From positions 124,001 through 188,000 of the forward strand of contig JAUIRK010000706.1 of assembly GCA_030549495.1 (NCBI GenBank): a DNA stretch of 64,000 nt, read 5' to 3'. The position numbers were made by a program, and so were the translations under genes. This document shows, in pieces, positions 11,027 through 22,799 of the stretch. The DNA comes from Nectonema munidae (taxonomy: Eukaryota > Nematomorpha > Nectonematoida > Nectonematidae). The notes under the pieces were generated by a model that was given only the letters and a program-made list of their open reading frames with translations, had not been told where the DNA came from and did not search any database. Positions within the stretch are counted from its first letter, which is position 1, and each line of letters opens with the position of its first letter.

Positions 11027-11908
11027 TTAGCTTTTGACATGAACGCCAGTTCTTGAAGGAATAATTTTTAAAAAAGTGTTCAACCAGTTGTTACTATTCA
11101 TATATTCTATTAGAATATTAAAAACGTGATCAATAGTTAAAACTCGTCTAGATTTCATAACAACGTAATCTTCAATCGGCAGTTTGGCATGCATTAATCC
11201 AAGGGAATTCGCCTTATTCAAACAAAATCCCTTATGCCTGTTATGATCTACCAAACCACCAATAATGTATACTTTATCCTTCTCCAGAAATTTAAGAACA
11301 TTATCAGATTCACTAGTGAGGAAAACTAACTTTTCTCTATCTTTGAAATAGGCACAAAAATTTTGTTGAGTAAATTCAATATCTCTCCACGACTTGTATT
11401 GTGGATAAGGAGCTTCAATTGCAGCATGGTATATATGTTCAAAACTTGAGACAAGAAGCTTGGTTTTGGGATTTGCTTTCCTGTTAACACTATAGCAGCG
11501 CGCAACTTGCTTCATGCACTTTAAAATGTCTTTTTCCGTCATTAGAGCTTGGTAGGATAAATCAATGCAGATGCATGAGTGCACACAAACTGATTCTTTA
11601 TTAGATTCATCGGCTCTGTTCACCACACAGTTATTTAAGTTTTGAGGAAGGGAAGGCGATTGACATTTTTTCATTCTTTTCTTTTCTTTTTTTTTAATTT
11701 TCCGCTGAACTTTATTTGCAAGCCATTTCATTTCTTTTGCAATTTTTTTCTTTTTAGATTTGGAGAAATCATTAGAGGCTTCTAATTGTGATTTGTATAC
11801 AAAATACTTTTCTTCATCTCTATGTGATATAAAGGCCAGCGCACCGTTTTCAGAAGCTTCACTGACTGGCGCGACGTAAGAATCAACATTTTTATTTACA
11901 TCAACCAT
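11027..11908 (-). CDS. TRMT10A: tRNA (guanine-9-N1)-methyltransferase, TRMT10A/B type
   Basis: The protein methylates N1 of guanosine 9 in tRNAs with S-adenosylmethionine, in nucleus or cytosol. The 293-residue product has a Lys-rich basic N-terminal segment (KKKKIAKEMKWLANKVQRK, then KIKKKEKKRMKK) followed by a SPOUT methyltransferase domain. Family motifs visible are CIDLSYQALM, VFLTSESDNVL, YIIGGLVDHNRHKG (the conserved Asp of VDHN is about residue 221) and AKLPIEDYVVMKSRRVLTI near the C-terminus. Human TRMT10A is about 339 residues, so this one is a little short, mostly in the C-terminal tail. The first ATG in frame is at 11908; the open frame runs 11 codons further upstream without an ATG. 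No intron interrupts the coding region. The gene looks intact. A/B paralogue assignment is inference; TRMT10C is less likely because no mitochondrial leader is evident. Confidence 0.9.
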   Translation of the reverse strand: MVDVNKNVDSYVAPVSEASENGALAFISHRDEEKYFVYKSQLEASNDFSKSKKKKIAKEMKWLANKVQRKIKKKEKKRMKKCQSPSLPQNLNNCVVNRADESNKESVCVHSCICIDLSYQALMTEKDILKCMKQVARCYSVNRKANPKTKLLVSSFEHIYHAAIEAPYPQYKSWRDIEFTQQNFCAYFKDREKLVFLTSESDNVLKFLEKDKVYIIGGLVDHNRHKGFCLNKANSLGLMHAKLPIEDYVVMKSRRVLTIDHVFNILIEYMNSNNWLNTFLKIIPSRTGVHVKS

Positions 11909-11941
11909 ATTACACACAAAGAATTCAGGATTTGCAAGCAA

Positions 11942-12610
11942 TTTTATCTAAACTACAAGAATATACATTATTTACGAAAATATAAATATTTATGCAGTGT
12001 TCTCCGTATAAAATAATTTAATTTGTTAATGTATGTATATAGAATATATATTGATATTATAATTGGAAATGATTTTATTAAAAAAACAGAATATGAGTGA
12101 ATAAAATTTAAATTGATTAAAATGAGGAAGTGAAGAATAAGAAGATATAACGAATTCTAAAATTATGACCTCAGTTGGATGTTAACATAGTTGCACCATA
12201 AAAATAATAAATGATCATTTACTGCAAATTTAAGGAATAGAACAATAGATTCAAACTAATAAATATGAGAAAAGGCTACCAGAAGATACAAGTAAGCACA
12301 GGCTTGGAATTTCGCTTATGTCTATGATAATATTGCTAAAACATTTTCTTGCGTTGAAGCGATTGTAAAATGTTGGGGGATGAAGATTATTGCATAGTAG
12401 AAGTTGTAATAACCCTGAAGAAAACACCATTTTAATATCATAATTAGATGTGATTGTGAATATATTTACGTTGGTTTTATTGTTGTTCGCCTAATTCAAG
12501 GTAATTCAATAAAAACTACTAATATTTTGTTAGAATAAAATTGAAAGGATTATTCGATTAAATCTTGAGGATTGTAGTAACAACTTTAGTAAATGCAAGC
12601 GCAATGCTAA
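11942..12610. other. 5' flank of the TRMT10 gene
   Basis: AT-rich, no supported gene or repeat. The promoter presumably lies here, but no specific element can be defended. Confidence 0.4.
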
Positions 12611-12615
12611 GTAGC

Positions 12616-12830
12616 AGGGTTGCGAAGTCGGAATCGATGGAGTCCAAGAAATAAAGGCTTAGAGGTCGGAGATGGAGTCGGTATCTAAAAAAATTTAGGA
12701 GTCGGTTTAAAGTTCAATTTTTGTAAGCATATGGAGTGGGACTTCTTCACTCGATTTGGGAAGTAAAAGTTGGCTCTAAATAATTTACATTTTTAAGTAT
12801 TTGGTGTCGGAGTCAGACTTTTTTTTAGGA
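12616..12830. repeat. GGAGTCGG-rich repeat, MITE-like
   Basis: Starts with CAGGGTTGCGAAGTCGG and repeats AGTCGG/GTCGGAG words at irregular spacing. A possible mirrored end, GAGTTGCGGAGTCG in reverse complement, lies near 13327-13340, so the element could extend to about 13345. A matching target duplication was not seen, so the boundaries are open. Confidence 0.4.
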
Positions 12831-14017
12831 TTTGCATTTAGTATGATCATAAGCGTCTTTTGGAACTTTAGCAAGGAGGGGCAAAAAAATAAAAAATCAG
12901 TTGATATATCTTTTATAAAAAGTCAAAAAATAGGAAATGAAATTCGAGATTATTGAAAATTTAGTATCCTCTTTTTAGTATAAAAAAACTGTTTGTGTAA
13001 AACAATCATAACATTATTCAATAAAATAAAGGTATAAATGATAGCAAATTTAAACTAAAATAAGTTATAATATGGATAAATAACCAAGAGTATGTTGAAA
13101 AATAGCCTAAAAACGCATCTACAATTATATAATGTTACCTATATAATTAAACAATCGTATTTTTGCCTAGAATAAAATTATGTTAAAAAATAATTATCTA
13201 CAGCTCCGAAAAAATACAAATATTTATAATACAAAGAGGAGGTCAAATGACATGTTTGCCACTCTTAGCGGACACACATGAGTTTGATTTTTGTAAGTAC
13301 TTACAGTCGAGTATTTTCCATACGACTCCGCAACTCATAACAGATTCCGAATGTATAACACGAAGGTTAGCAAAGAATTAAAAAGTGGCCCATTTTAAGT
13401 ATTTTTACAATCACTACTATACTTGTTACATCCGAATCTGATTTCGCTATTAAAATTAGTTTTCAACAATGCATGATGATCGGTTAGAAGTCTAAAATAG
13501 TACGGAAAAGTTGACAAGTAAATTTATTGATTTAAAATTGTGAGTTAGGTATAGAGAAGGGCGAGTTTGAGCGGCTTAGATTAATTTTTAAAATTAAATT
13601 AATTATTCTATCATGAACTCTTGTAACATTCGCTATCTTATCGTTTGGCTTCGTCATGATATCTACTCATACGGTATCTTTGACACTTCATACCCAAAAA
13701 AAAGTTTCTTTTTCCTATAATTGTTTATAAAAAAACATTCCTGTTTTATTAAAATATAGAGAAGTAAATCAAATGTTACATTAAATCATTAAAACTTATT
13801 TTGTCTAGAATGAAGATTTCCTTGGATTATTGGCAATTGTACTAGTACAAATATACAGTTACTTAGAATGAAACTAAAATTTAATCGATTTTAAACATAA
13901 AGAAAATTGATTTTATTGTAGATACAAATTTTATATTTTTATCCAGGTTCCATTCAGTGAAATAGATATTCTAATTTAGTAGAATATTTTAATAATAATT
14001 ATAATATTTGCAAATGT
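12831..14017. other. Intergenic stretch, nothing recognised
   Basis: AT-rich sequence without a supported gene on either strand. It may contain the body of the repeat that begins at 12616. Confidence 0.4.
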
Positions 14018-14165
14018 CTGCAGATGCCCTACCTAGTGGTAGGAGCATAGGGTCTTGACCCAGATGGTCTGGTTCGATTCCCGATCGTGACTATCCTTAC
14101 CATCTGTCCAGATATGGAAGATTATTCTTCCCTATGGAAGCGATACCGACAAATAAAAAAAATAT
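14018..14165 (+). mobile_element. tRNA-derived SINE
   Basis: A clear internal pol III promoter is present: A box TAGTGGTAGGA at about 14034-14044 and a perfect B box GGTTCGATTCC at about 14071-14081. A tRNA-like head (TGCCCTACCTAGTGGTAGG) is followed by a non-tRNA body and an A-rich tail (AAATAAAAAAAATA). The body and tail, and mismatched acceptor pairing, argue against a functional tRNA. Confidence 0.75.
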
Positions 14166-14799
14166 ATTCGGTTTTAGCACGACATGTGATTGTAGGTGAA
14201 GTGTCGTTTGCCTCAATAGTTTTCACAAAACAGTCTTTTCTACAACAAAGACATTACTAACATTTGTGTGCACATACAAGGAAATTTATCTTTATCCTGA
14301 CTTTTTTTAATTGTTCTTTTATGGGGTTTTTGGTTATTTAGTGAGACAAAATAAAGCCAGTAATGCAGAAAAAGTTTTATTTAGAAGGGCCCAGTGAGAC
14401 ACCAATTTAAGTTTACCTTCCAGCCTCAGCTGAAATTAATGTAGCAATTATTGACTATAACAACCCTACTATTTGTACATATAAGTTGACATATCTATCT
14501 GTCTATTTCTCTTTGTTTGTTCACATTTCTGATTTTATCATAGTCTATATTTCTTATACAATCTTACAAGTAATTTTTTGATTATAGATTTATTTTTTAA
14601 TAAAGATCATTTTAACAAAATTGAACGAATTGATCATCATCGCCATGATATGCATGTTTTTCTATATTTTATTTTATTTGGATATTGGTTTTAACCCTAT
14701 TAGTGCTGGGCAAAATTTGTCCGCTCACCCCCCCCCCCCCTATTTTTCTCAGAGATTAATAAATTTTTATAAATATTTTGGATGTTACATATATATTTC

Positions 14800-16180
14800 A
14801 ACTATGCTGAATTCAGTGGTGATGTCCTTTTTTTATCAAAATCAATCAAACCTGTCAAAAAATTGATTTATATTTGACAGCTCATCTCAAAAAGGAACTT
14901 TTTATTTAAATAATTATATAAAGTTTTTTACGCATGTATACCCATTTTCAAATATGCTGAATTCAGTGGTGATATTCATTTTTTTTATGAAAATCAATAA
15001 ACCTGTCAAAAAATTGATCTAAATGTGACAACTCATCTCAAAAAGGAACTTTTTATCTAAATAAGTATATAAAGTTTTTTACACATGTATACCCATTTTC
15101 AAATATGCTGAATTCAGTGGTGATATTCATTTTTTATGAAAATCAATCAAACCTGTCAAAAAATTGATCTAAATGTGACAGCTTATCTCAAAAAGGAACT
15201 TTTTATCTAAATAAGTTTATAAAGTATTTTACACATTTATACCCATTTTCAAATATGCTGAATTCAGTGGTGATATTCATTTTTTATGAAAATCAATCAA
15301 ACCTGTCAAAAAATTGATCTAAATGTGACAGCTCATCTCAAAAAGGAACTTTTTATCTAAATTAGTATATAAAGTTTTTTGCACATGTATTTGTATACCC
15401 ATTTTCAAATATGCTGAATTCAGTGGTGATATTCATTTTTTATGAAAATCAATCAAACCTGTCAAAAAATTGATCTAAAAGTGACAGCTCATCTCAAAAA
15501 GGAACTTTTTATCTAGATAAGTATATAAAGTTTTTTACAAATGTATACCCATTTTCAAATATGCTGAATTCAGTGGTGATATTCATTTTTTATGAAAATC
15601 ATTCAAACCTGTCAAAAAAGTGATTTACATATGACAGCTCATCTCAAAAAAGAAACTTTTTATCTAAATAATTATATAATGTTTTTTACACATATACACC
15701 CATTTTCAAGCATGCTGAATTCAGCGGTGATATTCATTTTTTTATAAAAATCAATTAAAGTTATTAAAGCATTGATTTATATATGACAGCTCATCTTAAA
15801 AAGAAACTTTTTATCAAAACTGTCAAAAAATTGATTTATCCCAAAAAGAAAGGATCAGGCACGGTTTTTTGAATTAGAGAATTACGTTTAATAGAAAGTA
15901 TAGGGAGGTGATGAAGTTTACCGTGCATGGCATTTTACACACATATACCCATTTTCAAGTAGGCTGTGTTTACTGGTTATATTCCTTTTTTTTATAAATA
16001 TTAGTCAAACCTGACAAAATAATTTAAATATGACAGCCCATGTCAAAATTAAAATTTTAATTCTTTTAAAGTTTTTTTTTATACATTTCAAGTATGCAGA
16101 ATTTAATGGTGATGTTCATTTTTTATGAAATCAATAAAACCTGTCAAAAAATCGATTAAACCTGTAAATCAATGTCAAAT
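14800..16180 (+). repeat. Satellite array A, ~150-bp period
   Basis: The marker ATGCTGAATTCAGTGGTGAT recurs at about 14813, 14954, 15105, 15255, 15411, 15561 and 15712, giving a period of 141-156 bases. Two degenerate units follow at about 15961 and 16094. Each unit also holds AATCAATCAAACCTGTCAAA and a CTCATCTCAAAAAGGAAC block. Central units are the most alike and edge units the most diverged, as expected from unequal exchange. The array lies wholly inside the piggyBac-like element. Confidence 0.9.
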
Positions 16181-16474
16181 ATATAAACATAAAAATAACT
16201 TCTACTTGCAGTTTTCTCTGGTAATTATTTTCTTAATTTATTTAATAAACCAACTTTAGGTGTTTAATTCACTCAAAATATTTCATTCTACAGTAACTTA
16301 TGTAACTCGATAGGATCTCAATCTTTTTGGCTACAAATTCGTTATCGGCTCGTAGTCTCTACGTCATATTATAATTTACAGTATGTAATTTTGGTATTCA
16401 TTCTATGATGATCCTTTCTTGGTAGCTCTTTTTTCATTAGAAATTTATATTCTTCAATGTGTGTTCGAAAAATT

Positions 16475-16552
16475 TATAAGGATAAAATTTCTTTTTTCCT
16501 CTCAGGCCTGAATATAAAGGATAAAATTTCTTTTTTCCTCTCAGGCCTGAAT
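16475..16552. repeat. 39-bp perfect tandem duplication
   Basis: Two adjacent copies of a unit containing GGATAAAATTTCTTTTTTCC and CTCTCAGGCCTGAATA. It opens a short frame by chance; no gene is inferred. Confidence 0.8.
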
Positions 16553-17329
16553 ATTTGTAAACCAATCTCATTTCAAAGGTTTTTTTCTGATGAATCATTC
16601 GTGATGTTGATTGTTCAATTACAAAAAGTTGTCAACGTTCTTCATCTAAAAAATTATCTCTTTGACACAAAAGGAAAAAGATGGACAAATTCAATTTAAA
16701 TTAAAATTATCTTGATAGTGACTAAATTCTCACATATTGGCATCTGTACCATTTTTGATAAATCTGACCTATTCTAAATTTTCAGATTTCCTACACATCT
16801 TAGCTAAATGTTAACTGTAATCCTAGATGATAAGCTATAGAATTAAATATTTTTCATTTGTAAAAGAGGAACTTCTTTTTCAGTCAAAATCTTTTTTGAA
16901 ATATATAATTAAACCACTTCCTAGTTCATTAGAACATGGTAGATCTTCCATTTAGTAAAGATACATATTTTTTTTAATTATTTGTTTTCATCACATGTTC
17001 TCTTTTCAATTAGTTTTCAACTTGGTTCCTTCTCTCATACAAATTTTCAAAAGATTTTATAATACGTTTTATTTTTTCTAATAAATATTTCATACTCAAG
17101 ATGATTGTAGAAAGTATTATAAGCCAAAATATACAAAAAAAAGTATATTTTTACTATATACCTAATATGCAGCCATTTTTTGAAATTTTTTTACAGAACT
17201 GATTTTCAGGCATACATTACTAATTCAATTGCCACTTCGAGATATTTTTTAACCGTATTATCCAAAATCCAGTACAGAAATAAAATAAGCATAGTCGATT
17301 TGGTATAAAATAGATATTTTATTTTTTTG
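16553..17329. other. Interior of the piggyBac-like element between the arrays
   Basis: AT-rich; no ORF with transposase features and no repeat structure recognised. Confidence 0.5.
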
Positions 17330-18100
17330 AAAATATTTTTGAAGACAGTATCTAGAAGTAAACCGCAAATTTGATTTATACTTATAGGTATTTTCAAATC
17401 CTAAATGTAAAAAATGAGTTCAAAAATGAAAACAGCATGATCGATTTGGTATAAAAACAAATATTTCATGTAAAATTGTGAGAATATTTTTGGAGATAGC
17501 TTTTAGAAGTAAACCGCAAATTTTGACTGATATTTTAAAACCTCAAAATGTGAAAAATGAGTTCAGAAATGAAAACAGCATGGTTGATTTGGTATAAAAC
17601 ATATATTTCATTGTAAAATTTGAATGAATGTTTTTGGAGACAATTTTTAGAAGTAAACCGCAAATTTGATTAACACTTATAGGTATTTTCATATCCTAAA
17701 CGTAAAAAATGAGTCCAGAAATGAAACCAGCATGGCCGATTTAGTATAACACATATATTTCAGTGTAAAATTTGAATGAATGTTTTTGGAGATAATTTTT
17801 AGAAGTAAACCGCAAATTTGATTAACACTTATAGGTATTTTCAGATCCTAAACGTAAAAAATGAGTCCAGAAATGAAACCAGCATGGTCGATTTAGTATA
17901 ACGCATATATTTTATGTAAAATGTGAAGGAATGTTTTTGGAGACAATTTTCAGAAGTAAACCGCAAATTTGATTACTACTTATAGGTATTTTCAAATCCT
18001 AAATGTAAAAAATGAGTCCAGAAATGAAAACAGCATGACCGATTTAGTATAAAAACATATATTTTATGTAAAATTTGAAGGTATATTTTATTAGATATAT
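17330..18100 (+). repeat. Satellite array B, ~150-bp period
   Basis: Five units marked by AAAAATGAGTC/TCAGAAATGAAA begin at about 17414, 17558, 17709, 17861 and 18012, a period of 144-152 bases. Each also contains AGAAGTAAACCGCAAATTTG and CATGGTCGATTTGGTATAA-type blocks. The sequence is unrelated to array A although the period is the same. Confidence 0.9.
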
Positions 18101-18624
18101 TTTTGATCAATCAAAATTTTGATTGACATTTTCTAAAAAGTAGCCATGATTATTTAAAAAATTAAATATATAAAGTGTTATGCGTTCCAAACTGTATATA
18201 ATTATAAATTTTCAGGGTATTATATAATATAGATCCTAAGTTATAAAGTTAAGTACAGATAATGTCAAAATTTTGCTGAAAAATTTTAATTTTTGATTTT
18301 GATTGACAGTTTTGAACATGAAGGGGTCATTCAACTACCATGAAAATGGTTTCAAAAGATGCAGCAAGCGATTTTAGGAAAAGTCACCAAATTTGAAGGG
18401 ATATGATTCAGCCAATTTTCTACAATTAATTTTTTAGTGAAGGGGGGTTTTGCAACTAGAATAGTACGCTGTAACAGGAAAATACCCTGAATCGTTGAAT
18501 GTAGACAAAAAATTTAAAAAGGGTGAGAATGATTCTTTTCAGAGTACAGATAGGAAAATTAACTTGGTCAAGTGGATGGATACTTGATGTGTGACTATTT
18601 ACCCCCCAGCACTAATAGGGTTAA

Positions 18625-18985
18625 GAGCTTACAGGTTCCGAAAATCTTTTAATATTTTTTCGAAAATAAACTCTATAATCATGTTTAATGATGATTAACA
18701 ATATTTTTCCAAAAATATATTATTTAAGAAATAGCGTTATATTTTACATTATAGTGTAAATGATACAAATTTAAAAAATGATTAATTAGTAAAGAAACGC
18801 CATTAAAATGTTGTTAAAAAACAAAATAATAATTTAAATAAATAAAAAAATTTTTTTTGTGTATTGGAAATCTGTAATTTGATATTAATGGTTCTTTATC
18901 ATAAGCGAGTAAAGCTACTTGAGTTTAATATTACAAGTTGGTTTCTTCGAATCATTAATTAATTATTTTCTTCTTCTCAAAACAT
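18625..18985. other. Flank between the two piggyBac-family blocks
   Basis: AT-rich, no gene or repeat recognised. Confidence 0.4.
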
Positions 18986-19010
18986 GCAGCTCAATTTAAA
19001 CTTTTTGCAA

Positions 19011-19153
19011 TATGGGGGGGGGGAGGAGCCAAATTTTAAATAGCTAAAAAAATTTTTGAAAATTGTATGAAATATATTAGGGTAGGGGGGGGGGGGGTTT
19101 GGGATTTGGTGGGGGGGGGGGGGGGCGCCCCTCCCTGGGGGGGGGGGGGGGGG
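19011..19153. repeat. Cluster of poly-G tracts
   Basis: At least four separate runs of nine or more G occur within 145 bases, in an otherwise AT-rich context. A similar poly-C/G tract sits next to the terminus of the piggyBac-like copies at 301 and 14729, so this is probably the corresponding part of a degenerate inverted copy. Confidence 0.7.
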
Positions 19154-19210
19154 AATAAGATGTAACCAATTTATAGCCAAAAAAATGGAGGTCCTATCCA
19201 AATACCTAAC

Positions 19211-19620
19211 TTATAGACAAATGAAATATTTTGAGTGAATTAAACATTAAAAGTTGATTTATTAAATAAATTAGCAGAAAAAAACTGGATGTACAATTGA
19301 TTTTGAAATTTATACATTCGACATTGATTGACAAGTTTAATCAATTTTTTTCACCATTGAATTGATTTTTATATAAAAAAAGCCTCACCCCTAAATTTGG
19401 CATACTTGAAAATGGTATATATATTAAAACTTTTTTTATCAATAAGAAATTTTAATTTTAACATGAGCTGTCATATTGAAATCATTTTTTAACATATTTG
19501 ATTGATATTCATAAAAAATCCCTATCATCATTAATTTTGCATACTTCAAATAGGTATATATGTATAAAAAACTTTTTATAAGAATAAAATTTTAATTTTT
19601 ATATGTGCAGTCATGTAAGT
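19211..19620 (-). repeat. Inverted, degenerate satellite A and flank
   Basis: Reverse complement of about 15900-16290: the block TGAAATATTTTGAGTGAATT mirrors 16240-16290, and two decayed units follow (CATGAGCTGTCATATTGAAATC, then a TTTGATTGATATTCATAAAA block). It belongs to the same piggyBac-linked family. Confidence 0.7.
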
Positions 19621-20639
19621 TGTTGATACGAGTACAAACATTTTTTTTTTCAAATTTTTAAATTTTTTCTTGTATTTCAAATTGAAAAACATGAAAATTT
19701 GAGTGTTAAGGTTCAATACCCTTTTCTACTCAACTTGCTAAACCATCGAAAATTTGCCTGAAGCACATTAATAAATTCAGACTTCATATATCTTCGAAGA
19801 AACTCTAGAATTCGAAGTGCTTTCTTGAAAATTAACGGCAATTTTTATGCCATTCTAGAAACATATAAATCCTTTTGGATATGACTTAAACTCTCTAATT
19901 TTAGAAAACAAAAAATGACAGCATCAACAATCAATTTTTAACAATTTTTTTCTTTAGATGCTTTGCAATTTTATTTGCCAATATAAAACTTGCCATTGTT
20001 ACGTCATTTTATAATGATGAATTCTTTGATAACAGTATTTGCTGGGGCTAAAAATTTCTACTAGATCGGTTGCTTTCTTCCATTTGTTGTTAGGTTAAAT
20101 TGTGTCAAAATTTGGCATTCTTTTAAATTTATTAAAAAAATAAAAAAATTTAATTTATTAGAAATAAATTGATTTTATCCATTTTTATTTTAAAATGCAA
20201 GATTAAATTAAATTTAATATTTGATGAAAAAAGAATTAGGTGAATTTTTGAGTCATTCTTTTAATAAATAAATTTACAATTTTCTAGAAATTCAAATTTT
20301 AATTATAAGTGCAGAATCAGATTTATAAAAGGCAAACCGACACTTGTCTTATTCATAATTGCAATTTGAATATTTATACCAAAAGGATCAGTAAATAAAA
20401 TTGTGCCAATAAAATTCACAAGACATTCATAAACCAATACGTCCAAAAGCAAATTACATAAATTATTGATAAGATTATTTTAAATACTAATTCTAAAACA
20501 ACATTGCAGCTGTCATGCAATCTAGGCGTAACCTCAACCCTCAAATAGTGTTTGCTTTCTCTTCAATCTTTTATTTTGTATTTATGAGTCTTCCCTTCAA
20601 ATGTACTACACAAACCTCAATCGAGAAGTTATATTTTTA
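19621..20639. other. Stretch between inverted repeat blocks
   Basis: AT-rich; no gene or clear repeat recognised. It may be the interior of the inverted relative of the 14.7 kb element. Confidence 0.4.
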
Positions 20640-21150
20640 ACATGCTCTTTTGCTTTTTTTTATTAATTTCAAAATTAATCTCGATTTTTTAAAATCGATT
20701 TCATTAAGTTTTACGATTCATGTAAATTCAAGTATGATAAAATTTACCCATAGTAGAACATACAAAATTACTCAAAGTATTAATCCTTTTTGCAGTTTAC
20801 CTCTGAAAATTAAATTTAAACAAAGTATATTTTTGATACCAAATCCACTATGCTGATTTCATTTCTGAACCCAGTTTTATCAATTAGGACATTGAAATGT
20901 CTAAAAGTGTACATAAAATTTGCAGTTTACGTCTGAAAAAGTGTCTTAAAAATATTTATTAACATTTAAATATTTTTTATTAAATAAATCGAACCTGTTG
21001 ATTTTATTTCTCGACTCATTTTTTGCAATTAGAGTTCAAAAATGTTAATTATATTTTTGATTGATGACCAAAAATTATTCTCAATAAAATATATTTTCTA
21101 TAATAGATCACCAAACTGATTTCATTTTTGGACTCAGTTTTTGGAAAACT
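20640..21150 (-). repeat. Inverted, degenerate satellite B
   Basis: Reverse-complement copies of the array B unit recur: GCTGATTTCATTTCTGAACC with AATTTGCAGTTTACGTCTGA near 20850-20940, and further diverged units to about 21150. Identity is visibly lower than within the 17.3-18.1 kb array. Confidence 0.65.
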
Positions 21151-21174
21151 TATTAGGCGAGTTATGATCATATT

Positions 21175-22450
21175 CATAATAACTTTTGCTGATTAGAATT
21201 GTTCACTCCTCCCATAAATTGATTATAGTTTAAAACCATTAGGTGTAAAGTTTAAACCATGCCATAGTGTTGTAATCATTTTCTTTTACATCTAATTTTT
21301 TGTTTATTGGGTTCGAAAAAATTTGATACAATAGTCACACATCAAGTATCCATCAACTTGACCAAGTTAATTTTCCTATCTGTACTCTGAAAAGAATCAT
21401 TCTCACCCTTTTTAAATTTTTTGTCTACATTCAACGATTCAGGGTATTTTCCTGTTACAGCGTACTATTCTAGTTGCAAAAATACTGTTTCTTAATTATC
21501 AAAATAAATATAGCACTCTGTACCTTTCAAACTGAAAATTTTCAAATCATTTGCCAATTTCATAACAGCCGATTCGCCCAATCCATATTCACGTACTTCT
21601 GTTTTCTCACAATAAAGAATAAGGTCATACACATAACCGGAAACTCCAGCCAAAGTCCAAATTTTAAACCCTTATTTAATAGGCTTGGTTTGAACATATT
21701 GCTTCATTATGGCATGGCCTTTGAATTTTATCATTCTTTCATCTATGCTTAGTTTTTTTTCTGGATACACACAAGATTGAAATGACAAGTTACAATGATA
21801 AATATATTGCGTATCTTTTTTTGCCATATCGGTGTTTTTGGCATTGTTGTCATTAAATTGTAAAAATTTCTGATTAGTCTTTTGACCAATAATGTCGAAG
21901 TATTGGCAAAATATGATATCCCATAATCATATGAATCCCCATAAAGGCACATATTTGGGAAATAAAAAATAAAAAGTTTTTGGGTTGCATATAAATTTTT
22001 TTGAGGTACAGTTACATTATTTACTAAATTTTCAAAATCACTTACGACATTGAATGTTTAATAAGAATATAGGTCTTTTGACGATTGTATAAAACAACCT
22101 ACAGTTTAGATTTTAATTTACCATAGGGAATGGGCGAAAATACATCCTGTAAAACAGAACCTTTTATGTTTCTTAACAATTAGATTCTACCATGTTCGTG
22201 ATTAGAGTCAGTATTTAGCAATAAAAAAGAGTCATTAGTACAATCTCTTGTAGAAACGTCACCATTTTCGATTGTTTCTCCCAAAATATACTCATCTTCG
22301 TGTCAATCTCGTGTAGATCGCTATCTGAGTCTTTTGGGAAGATAACTACAAGAACGCTATCTCTGCCTATGAAAAACTCTTGTTCACTTTCATGGTTAAT
22401 ATGATTACTCATTATGACGATGAAACGAAGAGAAATGAGAGGAAGCATGC
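21175..22450 (-). pseudogene. Decayed piggyBac transposase
   Basis: Read on the minus strand, the frames hold family landmarks in the right order. First comes an acidic N-terminal stretch with DSDSDLHEID near 22310. Then LSIDERMIKFKG (21718-21750) precedes a KQYVQTKPIK stretch; this is the DDE_Tnp_1_7 block ExMxxFKGR..xKQYxPxKPxK. AGVSGYVYDLILYCEK follows, then YIYFDN, then the NDSFQSTDRKINLVKWMDT segment (21330-21420), and finally NYNQFMGGVNNSNQQ (about 21200-21245), the YNxxMGGVDxxD motif. Several stops and frame shifts interrupt it. The segment at 21320-21475 is also present at 18437-18600, so this is the transposase relative of the 14.7 kb satellite element. Termini of this copy were not found. 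Confidence 0.75.
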
Positions 22451-22799
22451 GCTTGAAGAAGTGAGCGATGATATGTATTTGTGGCTTTTGCTCATAAAGC
22501 ACAATGGGTAACTCATGTCTATGAATAAAATGTCAACATTTAAGAGCATGTGTCGACTAAATTGATAAATGGATGTGCCTGGCATGTGTAAATATTTTAA
22601 GCTCTTGCAAATTCTTTTCTTTTTTCGTTTCAAACATTTCATTTTTAAAATTTCCAATTGCAAAGTTAATAGGAATATTATTTATTTGACAGCTCGAAAA
22701 TGCTTTCCTACATACCAAATAAGTAAAATGATAAAATTTAAACTAATTTTAGATAAAATTACTCATCTTGTTGTTTCCATAGCATAAAATCTAAAAAAT

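Larger units (their letters stand above)
14695..18620 (+). mobile_element. piggyBac-like element with two satellite arrays
   Basis: Both ends carry the same 16-bp terminal inverted repeat, CCCTATTAGTGCTGGG at 14695-14710 and its reverse complement at 18605-18620. Both are flanked by TTAA (14691-14694 and 18621-18624). This is a diagnostic piggyBac insertion signature with perfect ends. Inside, in order: a poly-C tract (from about 14729), satellite array A (14800-16180), a 39-bp tandem duplication, satellite array B (17330-18100), and a ~165-bp remnant of the transposase (18437-18600). That remnant is in the plus frame, with NDSFQSTDRKINLVKWMDT, and matches the minus-strand transposase at 21.3-21.5 kb. 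No intact transposase exists, so the copy is non-autonomous. The perfect ends suggest a fairly recent or conserved mobilisation. Confidence 0.85.

Noticed and set aside
12616-13345. Complete hAT MITE bounded by GGGTTGCGAAGTCG-like ends
   Set aside because: The ends are partly mirrored, but no target duplication was found, so only the left repeat-rich part is listed.
14018-14100. tRNA gene
   Set aside because: A and B boxes are good, but the stem pairing is poor and a non-tRNA body with an A-rich tail follows; a SINE is the better reading.
14800-16180. CRISPR-like repeat array
   Set aside because: The repeated unit is a continuous ~150-bp satellite without unique spacers, in a eukaryotic transposon.
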